Below, in pieces: positions 44,687 to 55,130 of a stretch of 64,000 nucleotides of DNA. Within the stretch, counting starts at the first letter, position 1. Each line of letters starts with the position of its first letter. Position numbers and translations under genes: made by a program. The DNA is from Alphaproteobacteria bacterium. Its GTDB lineage: Bacteria; Pseudomonadota; Alphaproteobacteria; SMXS01. The stretch covers positions 62,001 to 126,000 of the forward strand of contig JANQQJ010000040.1 of NCBI GenBank assembly GCA_028284945.1. Direction: 5' to 3'. Below the pieces are notes generated by a model that was not told where the DNA came from, did not search any database, and saw nothing but the letters and a program-made list of their open reading frames with translations.

Positions 44687-44763
44687 GCCTTAACCTATCA
44701 ACAGCCATCGCTATCGGGTAGCCGGGGATGCGTCACGTCCTCGTGATCGGGGTTGGTGCCCGT

Positions 44764-45774
44764 TTACACGCGCTTCAGGCGGGCTGCGGCCCAAACCAGT
44801 GTCGTCAGCAGGACAACGGCGCCAGCCTGATGGAAAACCGCAAGCCAGGCAGGCACATAAGGCAGGTAAATCACCGTAACAATGCCCGCCAGCACCTGAT
44901 AGAGCGTTGCAAGGCCTACCGCGTGGACGACCCAGCCTTCACGCCGGTTACGCACCCACCACAGCCCCGCATAGAGCGCAATGACATAGGCAATCATCCG
45001 ATGGGTGAACTGCACGGTCCTGTGATCTTCAAAGACCCCCTGCCAGAAGGGTGGATTGGTCAGAATGTCCGGTGGAATAACAGCACCGTCGATGGCGGGC
45101 CATGTGTTGTAGATAAACCCGGCATCCAGCCCGGCGACGAAAGCACCGCTGAGAATCTGCAGATAAACAATGCCTGTCAGCACCACCAATCCGGCATAAG
45201 GTAACCCCTCTATCCGCTGCCTTAAATTCGCGATCAGCCAGACGATGTAGCCATAGATGGCAAAGGCAAGGCCGAGATGCGCCGCCAACCTGTACTGGCT
45301 GACCGCAGGCCGGTCGACCAACCCGCTCTTGACCATGTACCAGCCGAGCACCCCCTGCGCGGCGCCTAGCCCCAGCAAGAGCCATAGGTGCGGTTTCAGG
45401 GCGCTGTGCACCCTGCCTTTCGCCAAAAACCAGAAGAACGGCACCGCAAAAGCCAGGCCGATGAAACGCCCCAACAGCCGGTGAAGATATTCGAACCAGA
45501 AAATGGTTTTGAACTCGTCGACACTGAAGCCCTGGTTCTTGTACCGGTACTCCGGCGTTTGCCGGTATTTGTCCAGTTCCTCCTGCCAGGCCTGTTCGGT
45601 CAGTGGCGGCAGCCAGCCGGTCACCGGCCGCCAATCGGTCATCGATAGGCCGGATTCAGTGAGCCGCGTGACCCCGCCCAGCAGGATCATGGCGAAGATC
45701 AGCACGGCCATCAGCGTCAGCCACCTGGTGATGGCCGGGTCCGGGTTAGCGTAAGGTGAGGTGCGCGCCGTCAT
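44764..45774 (-). CDS. ctaA: heme A synthase (COX15/CtaA)
   Basis: 336 residues, eight membrane helices, oxidising heme O to heme A for aa3-type cytochrome oxidase. Family blocks are GGVTRLTESGLSMTDWRPV, EFKTIFWFEYLHRLLGR and QFTHRMIAY, holding the heme-ligand histidines. The long form of this family (type 2, no cysteine pair) is typical of alphaproteobacteria and mitochondria. The start at 45774 gives the usual short N-terminus. Confidence 0.94.
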   Translation of the reverse strand: MTARTSPYANPDPAITRWLTLMAVLIFAMILLGGVTRLTESGLSMTDWRPVTGWLPPLTEQAWQEELDKYRQTPEYRYKNQGFSVDEFKTIFWFEYLHRLLGRFIGLAFAVPFFWFLAKGRVHSALKPHLWLLLGLGAAQGVLGWYMVKSGLVDRPAVSQYRLAAHLGLAFAIYGYIVWLIANLRQRIEGLPYAGLVVLTGIVYLQILSGAFVAGLDAGFIYNTWPAIDGAVIPPDILTNPPFWQGVFEDHRTVQFTHRMIAYVIALYAGLWWVRNRREGWVVHAVGLATLYQVLAGIVTVIYLPYVPAWLAVFHQAGAVVLLTTLVWAAARLKRV

Positions 45775-45895
45775 GATGCGGCTAGATTTAGCGCGCCCTG
45801 CGGCGCCGGACCACAGGAACCGACGCCGCATGACACATGCCCGCCATGCGCCTACCGAAAGGAAAAAGGGGACCGGCGAGCCGATCCCCTTCTAT

Positions 45896-45972
45896 TGGTC
45901 GGAGTGGCCGGATTCGAACCGACGACCCCCACACCCCCAGTATGGTGCGCTACCAGACTGCGCTACACTCCG
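45896..45972 (-). tRNA. tRNA-Pro (anticodon GGG)
   Basis: Cloverleaf on the minus strand: acceptor CGGAGTG with CACTCCG, D-arm GCGCAGTCTGGTAGCGC, anticodon loop CTGGGGG, T-arm with GGTTCGAATCC. CCA is encoded. Confidence 0.95.
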
Positions 45973-46055
45973 ACAGAACCCTGGCGGGCGGGCGCGCACT
46001 ATACTGCCGAGCCAGCCAACGGGCAACGGGACATTCAACCCCTTGGAGACTGACG

Positions 46056-46859
46056 ATGAGCGACGATTGGCGTGACCTGAACCGGCGCAACTGGAACGAC
46101 CGCGTCCCGCTGCATGTCGCGTCCAAAGCCTATGACGTTGAGGGCTTCAAGTCGGGTATCTCGAGCTTGAGCCAGCAACAGATTGACGATGTCGGCCCTG
46201 TTACAGGTAAGACCCTGGTCCACCTGCAATGCCATTTTGGTCTGGATACGCTCTCCTGGGCGCGCCTGGGGGCGGATGTGACCGGCCTAGACTTCTCCGA
46301 ACCTGCCATCGAAGCAGCACGGCAACTGGCGTCAGATATCAGCGTTGATGCGCGGTTCGTCTGTGCCGATGTCTATGACGCAACGGACGCCCTCAAGGAG
46401 ACCTATGACATCGTCTACACAGGGCTCGGCGCAATCAATTGGCTGCCGGACATCGACCGATGGGCACAGGTGGTCTCCAACCTTCTGAAACCAGGCGGCA
46501 TGTTCTATCTGCTCGAGTATCACCCTTTCAGCTGGGTGTTTGCCGACGAGGACTTAACCATCGAGTATGACTACTTCACACCAAATGGCGCTGTTTTTGA
46601 AAACACGACCACCTACACTGACAGTGACCGGGAGCTCACCGAGACCAAACAGGTCGAGTGGAACCACAATATCGGCGAGGTCGTAATGGCCGTCTTGAAT
46701 GCAGGCCTTGAGATATCAGAACTACGCGAAGAACCACGCTCATACCTTTATCGACGCTGGCCATTCATGACGGCGGCTGAAGACCGCCACTATGACATGC
46801 CTCCGGATCGTCCAAGCCTGCCACTGATGTATACGCTGAAAGCGACAAAGCTGAGTTAA
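46056..46859 (+). CDS. class I SAM-dependent methyltransferase
   Basis: 267 residues from ATG 46056 (TTGGAGACTGACG upstream); the longer frame runs through the tRNA and is discounted. The SAM motif is [20 protein letters not shown] followed by [11 protein letters not shown]. The N-terminal [13 protein letters not shown] and the closing [10 protein letters not shown] are typical of a common methyltransferase group of unknown substrate. Converges with merR-type gene, 4 bases overlap. Confidence 0.88.
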   Translation: MSDDWRDLNRRNWNDRVPLHVASKAYDVEGFKSGISSLSQQQIDDVGPVTGKTLVHLQCHFGLDTLSWARLGADVTGLDFSEPAIEAARQLASDISVDARFVCADVYDATDALKETYDIVYTGLGAINWLPDIDRWAQVVSNLLKPGGMFYLLEYHPFSWVFADEDLTIEYDYFTPNGAVFENTTTYTDSDRELTETKQVEWNHNIGEVVMAVLNAGLEISELREEPRSYLYRRWPFMTAAEDRHYDMPPDRPSLPLMYTLKATKLS

Positions 46860-47308
46860 CCGCGGAGTGTCCGGCTGACCTTTTCCAGGTCACCGACCAA
46901 CCGGCGCAATTGCCTTTTCAAATCTTCCTGGGAATCGGCGCGGGCTTCACTGGCGCCGTCATGTACAACAGCGGACAGACCGGCACCATCCTCAGGGACG
47001 CCTTTTGCCGCGTCAATGACCGAGCGGACACCGCGCTCTTTCAGAACCTTTTGCACGCCCTTGATGGTCAGCCCGTCTTCATAGAGCAGCCGCCTGATCC
47101 CCCGCAACAGCATGACGTCTTCGGGGCGGTAATACCGCCGCCCGCCGCCACGCTTCAGAGGTTTGATCTGATTGAAACGGGATTCCCAGAACCGCAGCAC
47201 GTGCTGCGGCACATCAAGGTCGCTCGCGACCTCACTAATGGTTCGAAACGCCTCTGGCGACTTACGTGGACGAGCCTTATCGGGTCCGATGTCCTCGAAT
47301 TCCGCCAT
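46856..47308 (-). CDS. MerR-family transcriptional regulator
   Basis: 150 residues: N-terminal MerR winged helix (about 18-85) with [20 protein letters not shown] and [20 protein letters not shown], then a short coiled coil. There are no metal-binding cysteines. It follows ihfA by 8 bases, an arrangement conserved across alphaproteobacteria; its target genes are not known. Confidence 0.93.
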   Translation of the reverse strand: MAEFEDIGPDKARPRKSPEAFRTISEVASDLDVPQHVLRFWESRFNQIKPLKRGGGRRYYRPEDVMLLRGIRRLLYEDGLTIKGVQKVLKERGVRSVIDAAKGVPEDGAGLSAVVHDGASEARADSQEDLKRQLRRLVGDLEKVSRTLRG

Positions 47309-47316
47309 TCACCAGG

Positions 47317-47619
47317 TTAGGGTTTGGTCGCCCGTGTCACGAGCGACTTCAAGACCTGGCTCGGCCGAAATACCAATACACGCCTTGGTTCGATGGGTAC
47401 TTCCTCGCCGGTCTTGGGGTTGCGCCCCATCCGGCTACCCTTCTCGCGGACGACAAAACTCCCGAAGGAAGACACTTTTACTGTGTCTCCTTTGACCAGT
47501 TCGTCGGACATGATGCGCAGAACGCTTTCAAGCAGGTCCGCGGACTCGTTCCGCGAAAGACCAACTTCATTGTAAACGGCCTCGCTTAAATCCGCGCGCG
47601 TTAATGTTTTACCACTCAT
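47317..47619 (-). CDS. ihfA: integration host factor alpha subunit
   Basis: 100 residues, DNA-bending nucleoid protein. The beta-arm segment [20 protein letters not shown] carries the intercalating proline, and [19 protein letters not shown] is the usual N-terminus. Sits between fabH and the MerR-type gene. The partner ihfB is not in the window. Confidence 0.96.
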   Translation of the reverse strand: MSGKTLTRADLSEAVYNEVGLSRNESADLLESVLRIMSDELVKGDTVKVSSFGSFVVREKGSRMGRNPKTGEEVPIEPRRVLVFRPSQVLKSLVTRATKP

Positions 47620-47767
47620 AATCTAGCCTTCCTGTTTCCCCAGGCCGCCCCCTCTGGCCACCAACATGAGAGACTGAGAAATAAGCGTAGTCTCGCCCCC
47701 TAAGCCAGTCAACTTGAAAGGCTTTTTTGCGAACTGGAACAATGTAAATTGCGCTGGAAAGCAGGCT

Positions 47768-48745
47768 CTACCACCGAACCAGGCTGGCACCCCAGGTAAA
47801 GCCGCCACCCATGGCTTCCATAATAACCAGGTCACCGGGCTTGATTCGCCCGTCCTGAACCGCCGAATCGAGCGCCAGCGGTACAGAGGCCGCAGACGTG
47901 TTGCCATGGATATCGACCGTCAAGACGACGCTTTCAGGCGGCAGACCCAGTTTCCGCGCCGTTGCATCGATTATCCGCCGATTGGCCTGATGCGGGACAA
48001 TCCAATCGATGTCGGACTGGTTGACACCGGTGCCCTCCAGCGTCTCCGCGACAATGCCCGCGAGATTGCCAACCGCGTGCCGGAACACCTCCTTACCCCG
48101 CATCCGCAGGTGGCCAACGGTCTGCGTCATGGAAGGCCCGCCATCGACGTAAAGCAGATCATGCTTGGCGCCATCGGCCCTTAGTTTGCTGGACAAGATG
48201 CCGCGCGGCTTTTCAGCACCGGATTGGTCCTCAGCCGACAGGATGACGGCGCCTGCACCATCGCCGAACAGAACGCATGTTGCCCGGTCTTCCCAATCGA
48301 GAATGCGGGAGAAGGTCTCTGCGCCGATCACCAAAGCGTTCGTCGCCTGTCCAGACCGGATCAGCCCGTCCGTAACGGCCAGCGCGTAGACGAAGCCGGA
48401 ACACACGGCCTGAATGTCAAAGGCAGCACCATGCGAAATACCCAGAGCCGACTGTACCTTGGTGGCCGTCGCGGGAAAGGTTTCATCGGGCGTCGCTGTG
48501 GCCACGACGATCATATCGATGTCGTCCGGCGTCATTCCGGCATTGTCGAGCGCGTTCCGGGCGGCCGCCGCTGCCAGATCCGACGTAAACTCGCCCTCGG
48601 CTGCAATATGGCGCTGGCGAATTCCTGAGCGTTCGACAATCCATTCATCGGTTGTATCGACCATGGTCGCCAGCTCGGCATTGGTCAGCATCCGTTCCGG
48701 CAAGTAAGCGCCGACGCCTTTGAAGACCGAGCGAATGTCACTCAT
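47768..48745 (-). CDS. fabH: beta-ketoacyl-ACP synthase III
   Basis: 325 residues; starts type II fatty acid synthesis by condensing acetyl-CoA with malonyl-ACP. The triad is C in [15 protein letters not shown] in [10 protein letters not shown] and N in [11 protein letters not shown]. The ATG overlaps the plsX stop (ATGA). Confidence 0.97.
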   Translation of the reverse strand: MSDIRSVFKGVGAYLPERMLTNAELATMVDTTDEWIVERSGIRQRHIAAEGEFTSDLAAAAARNALDNAGMTPDDIDMIVVATATPDETFPATATKVQSALGISHGAAFDIQAVCSGFVYALAVTDGLIRSGQATNALVIGAETFSRILDWEDRATCVLFGDGAGAVILSAEDQSGAEKPRGILSSKLRADGAKHDLLYVDGGPSMTQTVGHLRMRGKEVFRHAVGNLAGIVAETLEGTGVNQSDIDWIVPHQANRRIIDATARKLGLPPESVVLTVDIHGNTSAASVPLALDSAVQDGRIKPGDLVIMEAMGGGFTWGASLVRW

Positions 48746-49794
48746 GAAGACACCGCCGTTTGAGCGTCTACGTCCAGCGCCCCCGCAAACAGGGTCAGGT
48801 CATCAGCGATAAGCTGCAACAGGTCCCCTTCTACAAGATCCTTTGCGACGCCGACTGCACTGGCGATACCAGCGGCATTCGCGCCCCCATGGCTTTTTAC
48901 GACCAGTCCATTCAGTCCCAAAAACATGCCGCCATTGTGCGTGTTTGGGTCTAGATGGTCACGCAATGATCGCAGCGCACCCCTGCTTAACAGGTATCCC
49001 AGCATTGCAAGCGGCGAATTACGGAACGCCCGACGTAGCAACTCCGTGACCAGAAGCGCCGTTCCTTCCGCGGTCTTGAGCGCCACATTGCCGGTAAATC
49101 CATCAGTCACGACGACATCGACGGCACCCTTGCCGATGTCATTGCCTTCAATGAAACCCGTGAAATCGAAATGTGCTTCCACCTCACGAAGCCGCTCTGC
49201 GGCCTGTTTGATTTCGTCGTGTCCTTTGAGTTCTTCCGTCCCAATATTCAGAAGAGCGACACTTGGCCGCGAAAGACCCAGCACCAGCCGGGCATAGGCC
49301 GCGCCCATGACCGCAAACTGAACCAGATTTTCATCGGAACATTCGACATTGGCGCCCAAATCCAACACAGCGCTTTCGCCGCGGGTGGTCGGCATAAGCG
49401 AAACAAGCGCCGGCCGGTCAATGCCGGGCATCATGCGCAAAATGAACTTGGAAAGCGCCATCAGCGCGCCGGTGTTCCCGGCCGAGACAGCAACAGCGGC
49501 GTCACCGTCTTTGACGGCCTGCACGGCCCTCGCCATGCTGGACTCCCGCCCCTTGCGCAGCGCCTGGCTGGGCTGCATGGAGCCGTCTATCACGGTGTCG
49601 GTGTGAACGACCTCACAGCACTCGGCCAGGACCGGGCTGCCATTGACAGCCGGTTCAAGCACGCTGCCGTCGCCGAACAGCATATAGCGAAGATTGGGAT
49701 ATCGCTCCCGGGCCAGTTTGGTCCCTTCCAGGACAACGTCCGGAGCGGAATCACCGCCCATCGCGTCTAGTGCAACCGTTAAGGTGCCCGCCAA
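48742..49794 (-). CDS. plsX: phosphate acyltransferase PlsX
   Basis: 350 residues, converting acyl-ACP to acyl-phosphate for phospholipid synthesis. [35 protein letters not shown] and [13 protein letters not shown] are the conserved blocks. The start is TTG 49794, with GGAGG eight bases upstream; the ATG between them is out of frame. Follows rpmF by 23 bases. Confidence 0.96.
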   Translation of the reverse strand: MAGTLTVALDAMGGDSAPDVVLEGTKLARERYPNLRYMLFGDGSVLEPAVNGSPVLAECCEVVHTDTVIDGSMQPSQALRKGRESSMARAVQAVKDGDAAVAVSAGNTGALMALSKFILRMMPGIDRPALVSLMPTTRGESAVLDLGANVECSDENLVQFAVMGAAYARLVLGLSRPSVALLNIGTEELKGHDEIKQAAERLREVEAHFDFTGFIEGNDIGKGAVDVVVTDGFTGNVALKTAEGTALLVTELLRRAFRNSPLAMLGYLLSRGALRSLRDHLDPNTHNGGMFLGLNGLVVKSHGGANAAGIASAVGVAKDLVEGDLLQLIADDLTLFAGALDVDAQTAVSS

Positions 49795-49817
49795 CGCGAC
49801 ATCCTCCGTGAGAGCCT

Positions 49818-50003
49818 TTAGAAGGTCTCGACTGCCTCGACAACCTCACGGCCGTCATAATGGCCGCATGCCGGGCAGACGTGGTGCGGCAGCTTCATTT
49901 CGCCACAGTTTGCGCATTCATTCGCACCAACACGGGGCAGCGCGTCGTGCGCGCGGCGCATGTTGCGCTTGGAGCGCGTGATTTTACTTTTGGGTACCGC
50001 CAT
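49818..50003 (-). CDS. rpmF: 50S ribosomal protein L32
   Basis: 61 residues with the L32 start [20 protein letters not shown] and a zinc ribbon: C and C in [10 protein letters not shown], then VCPACGHY. All four cysteines are present, the zinc-binding form. Confidence 0.97.
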   Translation of the reverse strand: MAVPKSKITRSKRNMRRAHDALPRVGANECANCGEMKLPHHVCPACGHYDGREVVEAVETF

Positions 50004-50081
50004 GTCTTGTCTCTTCAATTCGGCCCGCGAAACCGTCCAGGCCCGATCAGGTGCGAGAACATACTTGAATTCGCCACGGCT

Positions 50082-50630
50082 TCAAGCTTTGTCTTTCAAT
50101 TGTTGCAGAACCGCAAACGGGTTCTTTCGCCCGGAAACATCGCTCTCTGCCTCAACTTCTGCAGCATCGGCCAGACCCAATTTCGCCGCTTCGGCTAAGG
50201 AAACAGGTTTTCTGGGATAGGGATCCAGTGACATTGCCAGATATTGAACCGCGATATCGCCCAAATCGACCGTGTCACCCTCAATCAACTCGACGTCTTC
50301 GTCATCCAGATCGATCTCTACATCCCGGCCGAATTCCATCGAACCCGCATGGATCAAGCGCACGTGGATATCAGCCGACGCGGTTGCCTCAATGGGGTCC
50401 AGGGTTACAACGCAGGTTTGCGTCACATCGGCCGACACAGTACCGGTCAAAATCGCATCCCCTTTGCTTCCTAACCGCCTTATTACACCGCCCAATTCGA
50501 ACCGCGCGACCGCCTGCAGATCCAGCCTCTCGGCGATAACCTCACGGTCAGCCTCATCCGCGGCAAACCGGATGGTCCGCTCCGTGCCCGACAGATCCTC
50601 CAGATCCAGTGTAAAGAGCGACTGTGTCAT
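50082..50630 (-). CDS. DUF177 (YceD) protein
   Basis: 182 residues. The YceD signature is TQTCVVTLDPIEATASADI, followed by an acidic block (DLDDEDVELIEGDTVDLGD) and the C-terminal YPRKPV. Related proteins are tied to 23S rRNA metabolism in plants and bacteria. It sits before rpmF as in most bacteria, and its ATG overlaps the stop of the gene upstream by 4 bases. Confidence 0.93.
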   Translation of the reverse strand: MTQSLFTLDLEDLSGTERTIRFAADEADREVIAERLDLQAVARFELGGVIRRLGSKGDAILTGTVSADVTQTCVVTLDPIEATASADIHVRLIHAGSMEFGRDVEIDLDDEDVELIEGDTVDLGDIAVQYLAMSLDPYPRKPVSLAEAAKLGLADAAEVEAESDVSGRKNPFAVLQQLKDKA

Positions 50631-51202
50631 GCGGACACATCCTCCAGCGGAGACCCAAAATCAACTTTGCCTTCCATCAGCGCCGGCAATGGCTGCATCG
50701 CCAGCAAATCAATCTTCGCCCGCACGTAGTCGCCCATCCGTGCGGCCCCCTCATGCGGCAGACCATCATCGCGATAGAGGTTTCGCATGATAGCAACATT
50801 CAGCTGATCCCCGCCCTCGTCCAACGCCGTTTGGTAGGCCTCGACACGCCCCAGAAACGCCTTCCCCATGGCGCGGACCCGCCGGCCAATCCCCATGTCA
50901 CCCACCCCCATTTCGCGCAAAGAGCGGTCCATATCGGCGAACATTTCGTCGAACAGCGCCTGAGAGACGACCTGTCCGTTTTCGCCCGCGTCACGCAGCC
51001 GGTGCATGACGACAAAAGCATGCAGAATAATCATGTCAAACCGGCCATCGAGCGTATCGGCGACATCGGCATCGCGATAGAAACTTGGATGACGCGCCTG
51101 CGCAACGATGGTGTTGTAGAGGCCGTTGGCGACCATCTGGCGTGCCGTCGGCCGAAAAAGGCCGCTTATACGCTGCGAGAACCGTTCAAACCGCGCCATC
51201 AT
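50627..51202 (-). CDS. ubiquinol-cytochrome c chaperone-family protein
   Basis: 191 residues matching the CBP3/UQCC1-type chaperone domain: LYNTIVAQARHPSFYRD, DGRFDMIILHAFVVMHRL and FDEMFADMDRSLREMGVGD. In mitochondria this family assists cytochrome b and bc1 assembly. First gene of the DUF177-rpmF-plsX-fabH run. Confidence 0.92.
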   Translation of the reverse strand: MMARFERFSQRISGLFRPTARQMVANGLYNTIVAQARHPSFYRDADVADTLDGRFDMIILHAFVVMHRLRDAGENGQVVSQALFDEMFADMDRSLREMGVGDMGIGRRVRAMGKAFLGRVEAYQTALDEGGDQLNVAIMRNLYRDDGLPHEGAARMGDYVRAKIDLLAMQPLPALMEGKVDFGSPLEDVSA

Positions 51203-51329
51203 CTGTCTCTAGCACCTGATCCAAGGGGCGGCATTGACACCCCATGGGTGCAGTGCCATTTTCTTCCTCAGCGACATAGGACGCATAGGCGCACCGGTCA
51301 ACCGCGCCTGACTTGAACCAGCAAATGAG

Positions 51330-51800
51330 ATGCATGTGAACAAACGAGCGCTGAGAACCGCCCTGGGTGTTGTATTGGTGACAGGTGTTGCTGTTTCAGG
51401 CTGCGCCAAGACCGTTAATCATCGGGGATATCTATTGGATGAAGCGGTGATCGAGGAAATCCGCCCCGGCGTCGATAACCGCAGTTCTGTGCTCGCGGCG
51501 CTGGGCTCACCGTCTGTCGGCGGCACGTTTGATGACGAGACCTGGTACTATGTCAGCCGCACCCAGGAACACTGGGCCTTCTTCAAACCGGACGTTACCG
51601 CACATGATGTCATTGTGATCTCATTCGATGACCGGGGTTCGGTTGCCGATATTGGCCGGCTTGGCCTTGATGACACGCAGGACATCGACACTGTCGGGCG
51701 CAAAACGCCGACCCGCGGTAAGGAACTCGGTTTCTTCGAACAGATCTTCAGTAATATTGGCCGCTTCAGCGGCGGCGGTCCGGCCCAACCAGGTAACTAA
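51330..51800 (+). CDS. bamE: BamE/SmpA-OmlA-family outer membrane lipoprotein
   Basis: 156 residues. The lipobox VAVSGC places the lipid cysteine at about residue 25. The domain reads IEEIRPGVDNRSSVLAALGS, TWYYVSRTQEH and VISFDDRGSVADI, the SmpA/OmlA pattern. The protein should be a periplasmic-face outer membrane lipoprotein helping BamA insert beta-barrels. Divergent from the bc1 chaperone gene. Confidence 0.92.
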   Translation: MHVNKRALRTALGVVLVTGVAVSGCAKTVNHRGYLLDEAVIEEIRPGVDNRSSVLAALGSPSVGGTFDDETWYYVSRTQEHWAFFKPDVTAHDVIVISFDDRGSVADIGRLGLDDTQDIDTVGRKTPTRGKELGFFEQIFSNIGRFSGGGPAQPGN

Positions 51801-51820
51801 AGCGGTGCCTGATCTGACAT

Positions 51821-51857
51821 AAAAAAGGCCCCAGCAAGCGCCGGGGCCTTTATCTTT
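51821..51857. terminator. bidirectional terminator between bamE and hppA
   Basis: AAAGGCCCC and GGGGCCTTT form a 9-bp stem around a 10-base loop, with A-run on the left and T-rich tract on the right, so it can serve both converging genes. Confidence 0.9.
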
Positions 51858-51876
51858 CAGGATATGGTCGTTCTGC

Positions 51877-53949
51877 TTAGTGGGCCAGAATGGCCAGCAA
51901 CAACAGCGCGACAATATTGGTGATCTTGATCATCGGGTTAACAGCGGGGCCCGCGGTATCCTTGTAAGGATCACCGACGGTATCACCGGTCACGGCCGCG
52001 TGGTGGGCGTCAGAGCCCTTGCCGCCGTGATTGCCGTCTTCGATGTACTTCTTGGCGTTATCCCAGGCACCGCCACCCGCAGTCATCGAGATCGCGACAT
52101 AGATGCCGGTCACGATCACGCCCAGCAGCATCGCACCCAGGGCGGCAAAGGCTGCGGCCTGATCCGCGATCGCATTGACAAGGAAGTAGATCACAATCGG
52201 TGACAGGACCGGCAGCATCGACGGCACAATCATCTCCTTGATCGCAGCCTTGGTCAAAAGGTCGACCGACTTGGCATAATCCGGCTTGGCGGTGCCTTCC
52301 ATGATACCCGGATTGCTGCGGAACTGGTCTCGGACCTCTTCCACGACAGCACCACCGGCGCGGCCGACAGCCATCATGCCCATGGAGCCGAACAGATAAG
52401 GCAGCAAGCCGCCCAGCAGCAGACCAACCACGACATAGGGATTGGACAGGCTGAAGTCGACAGGCACGTCGAAATAGAGCTTCAGATCCTCCGTATAGGC
52501 CGCAAACAGCACCAGAGCACCCAGGCCAGCAGAACCAATCGCATAGCCCTTCGTAACAGCCTTGGTGGTGTTACCAACCGCGTCAAGCGCATCGGTGATG
52601 TTGCGGACTTCGGGTTCCAATTCGGCCATTTCGGCGATACCGCCGGCGTTATCCGTCACCGGACCATAGGCGTCGAGCGCAACCACCATGCCGGCCAGCG
52701 CCAGCATGGTCGCAACCGCGATCGCAATGCCAAACAGGCCCGCCAGCGAGTAGGTGCCGATGATGCCCGCCACGATGACGAGGGCGGGCAGTGCGGTCGC
52801 TTCCATGGAAACTGCGAGGCCCTGGATAACATTGGTGCCGTGGCCGGTCGTTGAGGCCGCGGCCACACTCTTCACCGGGCGGTAGTTGGTCCCGGTGTAG
52901 TACTCCGTGATCCAGATGATCAGACCGGTCACCACCAGCCCGATAGCACCGCACCAGAACAGGTCCATGCCGGAATAGGTGGTGCCTTCAACCGGGCCCA
53001 GACCGATAACATATTGAGTTAGCGGATAAAGCAGGATCAGCGATAGAACGGCCGTGGTCACGAAGCCCTTATAAAGGGCGCCCATAATGCTGCCGCTGGA
53101 GCCGACCCGCACAAAGAACGTGCCGATGATCGAGGTGATGATGCAAACACCACCGATTGCCAGCGGATAGAGCATCATGCTGGCTTCCACTGTGCCGTTG
53201 AAGAATATGCTCGCCAGCACCATGGTCGCGACGACCGTCACCGCATAGGTTTCGAAAAGGTCAGCGGCCATGCCTGCGCAGTCACCGACATTGTCGCCCA
53301 CATTGTCGGCAATCACCGCCGGGTTCCGGGGGTCATCTTCGGGGATACCGGCCTCGACCTTACCAACGAGGTCAGCACCGACATCCGCGCCCTTGGTGAA
53401 GATACCACCGCCCAGACGCGCAAAGATTGAGATCAGGGAGGCGCCGAAGCCAAGCGCCACAAGACCGTCAATCAAGGTCCGGTCGGAGTTGGTAAACCCC
53501 ATGCTGAGCAGGATTGCATAGAAACCAGCAACCGACAGCAGCGCCAGGCCGGCGACCAGCATGCCGGTCACGGCGCCTGACTTGAACGCAATGCTCAGAC
53601 CTGCGCCCAAGCTTTGCCGGGACGCCTCGGTCGTACGGACATTGGCCCGCACCGACACGATCATGCCGACATAACCCGCAACACCGGAAAGCACGGCACC
53701 GATCACAAAGCCGGCGCCAACGATCCAGCCCAGCAACAGGCCAATCACAACAAAGATAACAGCACCGACGATGGCGATGGTGGTGTACTGACGGTTTAGG
53801 TAGGCGGCAGCACCTTCTTGAATAGCGCCGGCAATTTCCTGCATGCGTTCGTTACCCGCACTCGCAGCAAGAATCCCGCGGCCGGTTACCAGACCGTAAA
53901 GTACGGCCAGCACGCCGCAGGCCAATACGGCAAGAAGCTCAATTGACAT
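51877..53949 (-). CDS. hppA: proton-translocating inorganic pyrophosphatase, K+-independent type
   Basis: 690-residue membrane pyrophosphatase with about 16 helices, pumping H+ with PPi hydrolysis. [20 protein letters not shown] and [18 protein letters not shown] form the PPi/Mg site. The segment GNTTKA has lysine where K+-dependent enzymes have alanine, marking the K+-independent class. Monocistronic, ending at a terminator shared with bamE. Confidence 0.96.
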   Translation of the reverse strand: MSIELLAVLACGVLAVLYGLVTGRGILAASAGNERMQEIAGAIQEGAAAYLNRQYTTIAIVGAVIFVVIGLLLGWIVGAGFVIGAVLSGVAGYVGMIVSVRANVRTTEASRQSLGAGLSIAFKSGAVTGMLVAGLALLSVAGFYAILLSMGFTNSDRTLIDGLVALGFGASLISIFARLGGGIFTKGADVGADLVGKVEAGIPEDDPRNPAVIADNVGDNVGDCAGMAADLFETYAVTVVATMVLASIFFNGTVEASMMLYPLAIGGVCIITSIIGTFFVRVGSSGSIMGALYKGFVTTAVLSLILLYPLTQYVIGLGPVEGTTYSGMDLFWCGAIGLVVTGLIIWITEYYTGTNYRPVKSVAAASTTGHGTNVIQGLAVSMEATALPALVIVAGIIGTYSLAGLFGIAIAVATMLALAGMVVALDAYGPVTDNAGGIAEMAELEPEVRNITDALDAVGNTTKAVTKGYAIGSAGLGALVLFAAYTEDLKLYFDVPVDFSLSNPYVVVGLLLGGLLPYLFGSMGMMAVGRAGGAVVEEVRDQFRSNPGIMEGTAKPDYAKSVDLLTKAAIKEMIVPSMLPVLSPIVIYFLVNAIADQAAAFAALGAMLLGVIVTGIYVAISMTAGGGAWDNAKKYIEDGNHGGKGSDAHHAAVTGDTVGDPYKDTAGPAVNPMIKITNIVALLLLAILAH

Positions 53950-54160
53950 TCGATTTCCCTCTGGATTGTTATCTGGCCTTTCTCGTCGCGCACTCGCTTT
54001 GTACGGAAAGGCTTGGGTTGTCCTGTTTCTGTTCAGGTCAGAAGCGGCGGCACTCTGCCAAAACTACCCTACAAACGCAAGCACCGGAGCCCGATGCGCT
54101 TCAAGGCGTATCAAAAACTCCGGCGCAAGGCACCGACCCACTGATTTTAACGACAAGGCT

Positions 54161-54364
54161 TTAGTGCGCGGACGCCCGCACCCAGTCGATGATTTCGTCT
54201 ATGGCGCCGTCTAAAACGTCTGAAACCTCGTCCAGACCAGCCCATTGGGCTTCCCGCGCGAGATACTGCAAACCGGGCAGAATCAGCATGGCATTTTCTT
54301 GCGGCGTATCCGCGATCAGACCGTTCAGTCTGGTCTCATCCTCGGCATGTGTTGTGGATTTCAC
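54161..54364 (-). CDS. small protein translationally coupled to luxI
   Basis: 67 residues, acidic and helical, no signal or membrane segment. It begins with GTG sharing one base with the luxI stop (TAGTG), a strong sign of coupled translation. The C-terminal WAGLDEVSDVLDGAIDEIIDW is an amphipathic helix. I do not recognise a family. Its position makes it a candidate modulator of the signal synthase or of the LuxR proteins (inference). Confidence 0.7.
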   Translation of the reverse strand: MKSTTHAEDETRLNGLIADTPQENAMLILPGLQYLAREAQWAGLDEVSDVLDGAIDEIIDWVRASAH

Positions 54365-55002
54365 TAGGCCACCCTCTCAGCACGGCGCTCAAGATCCGCA
54401 GCCGTCTGAAGCACGGGTTCATTGACCCCGAGCTTGCTGCGTACCCGCGCCAGGATTTCAGGCGAGATTTTCGGTGCGATCGCCCTGACCGCCTCTCCGC
54501 CAATCATCCGTGTTTCGCCAAGGACGGTTACCGGCCAGCCCGTCCGTTCCATCAAAATCGTCTGCATCGCAACAGGCATCAAAATATAATATTGCTCCAG
54601 GCCTTGCTTAACGCCGTATTCAAGATAAGCGACCATCATCTCAGCAACGATGCGCCGGCGCATTTCCGGATCCAAGTCAGGGTCCACCGCAAGGCGGGTG
54701 CCTTCCCAGACCGTGTCTGATTTCACCAGTGGCGCAAAGGTCACCATGTCGCTGAATACTTCTTCCAACATGTAGGGCATGGTTGTCGGGCTTAGCCGCG
54801 TGACACCGCGCACAATGCCTTCCTGGTCACGATAGGTCAGATAGACAGCCGCGGGCGTGTCGTAGGGGTCGTATTCCATGCCGTTAAAATGCGGCACGTC
54901 ATACTTCTGTTCCTCAACGAAAACCTTGTAGCGAAGCCGGTGTTGCCCGGCTATGGCATCACCGAAGTAGTGGGCTGTCTCAAATGTTATGCAATCGATC
55001 AT
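54364..55002 (-). CDS. acyl-homoserine-lactone synthase, LuxI family
   Basis: 212 residues from ATG 55002. Counted from this start the invariant LuxI residues fall at R24, F28, D45 and D48, with later R in VTRLSPT, F in EVFSDM, and E and R in WEGTRLAV. The nearly invariant W34 is Tyr here (EEQKYDV). The enzyme joins SAM and an acyl donor to make a homoserine-lactone signal; the acyl chain cannot be predicted. The C-terminus is about 15 residues longer than in LuxI. Confidence 0.92.
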   Translation of the reverse strand: MIDCITFETAHYFGDAIAGQHRLRYKVFVEEQKYDVPHFNGMEYDPYDTPAAVYLTYRDQEGIVRGVTRLSPTTMPYMLEEVFSDMVTFAPLVKSDTVWEGTRLAVDPDLDPEMRRRIVAEMMVAYLEYGVKQGLEQYYILMPVAMQTILMERTGWPVTVLGETRMIGGEAVRAIAPKISPEILARVRSKLGVNEPVLQTAADLERRAERVA

Positions 55003-55065
55003 CGACCATCCACAGGTTGGAACTATCAGGCCTTCCAACCTAGGCATGACGGCCACACCGCACAG

Positions 55066-55081
55066 CTACGGTCATCCGTAG
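55066..55081. promoter_or_regulatory. lux-box-like palindrome upstream of luxI
   Basis: CTACGGTCATCCGTAG is an inverted repeat with perfect 6-bp arms and a 4-base centre, 64 bases upstream of the luxI start. Its size and place suit a LuxR-type operator giving positive feedback on luxI. The arms do not match the classical ACCTGT consensus closely. Confidence 0.5.
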
Positions 55082-55130
55082 GGTAGATCGATTTTGATAC
55101 AAATTTTTGCTTCATGGTGGCTGCCTGGAA

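Noticed and set aside
45837-46055. N-terminal extension of the methyltransferase through tRNA-Pro
   Set aside because: The extension is a translation of the tRNA region; ATG 46056 has a good ribosome site and gives the normal N-terminus.
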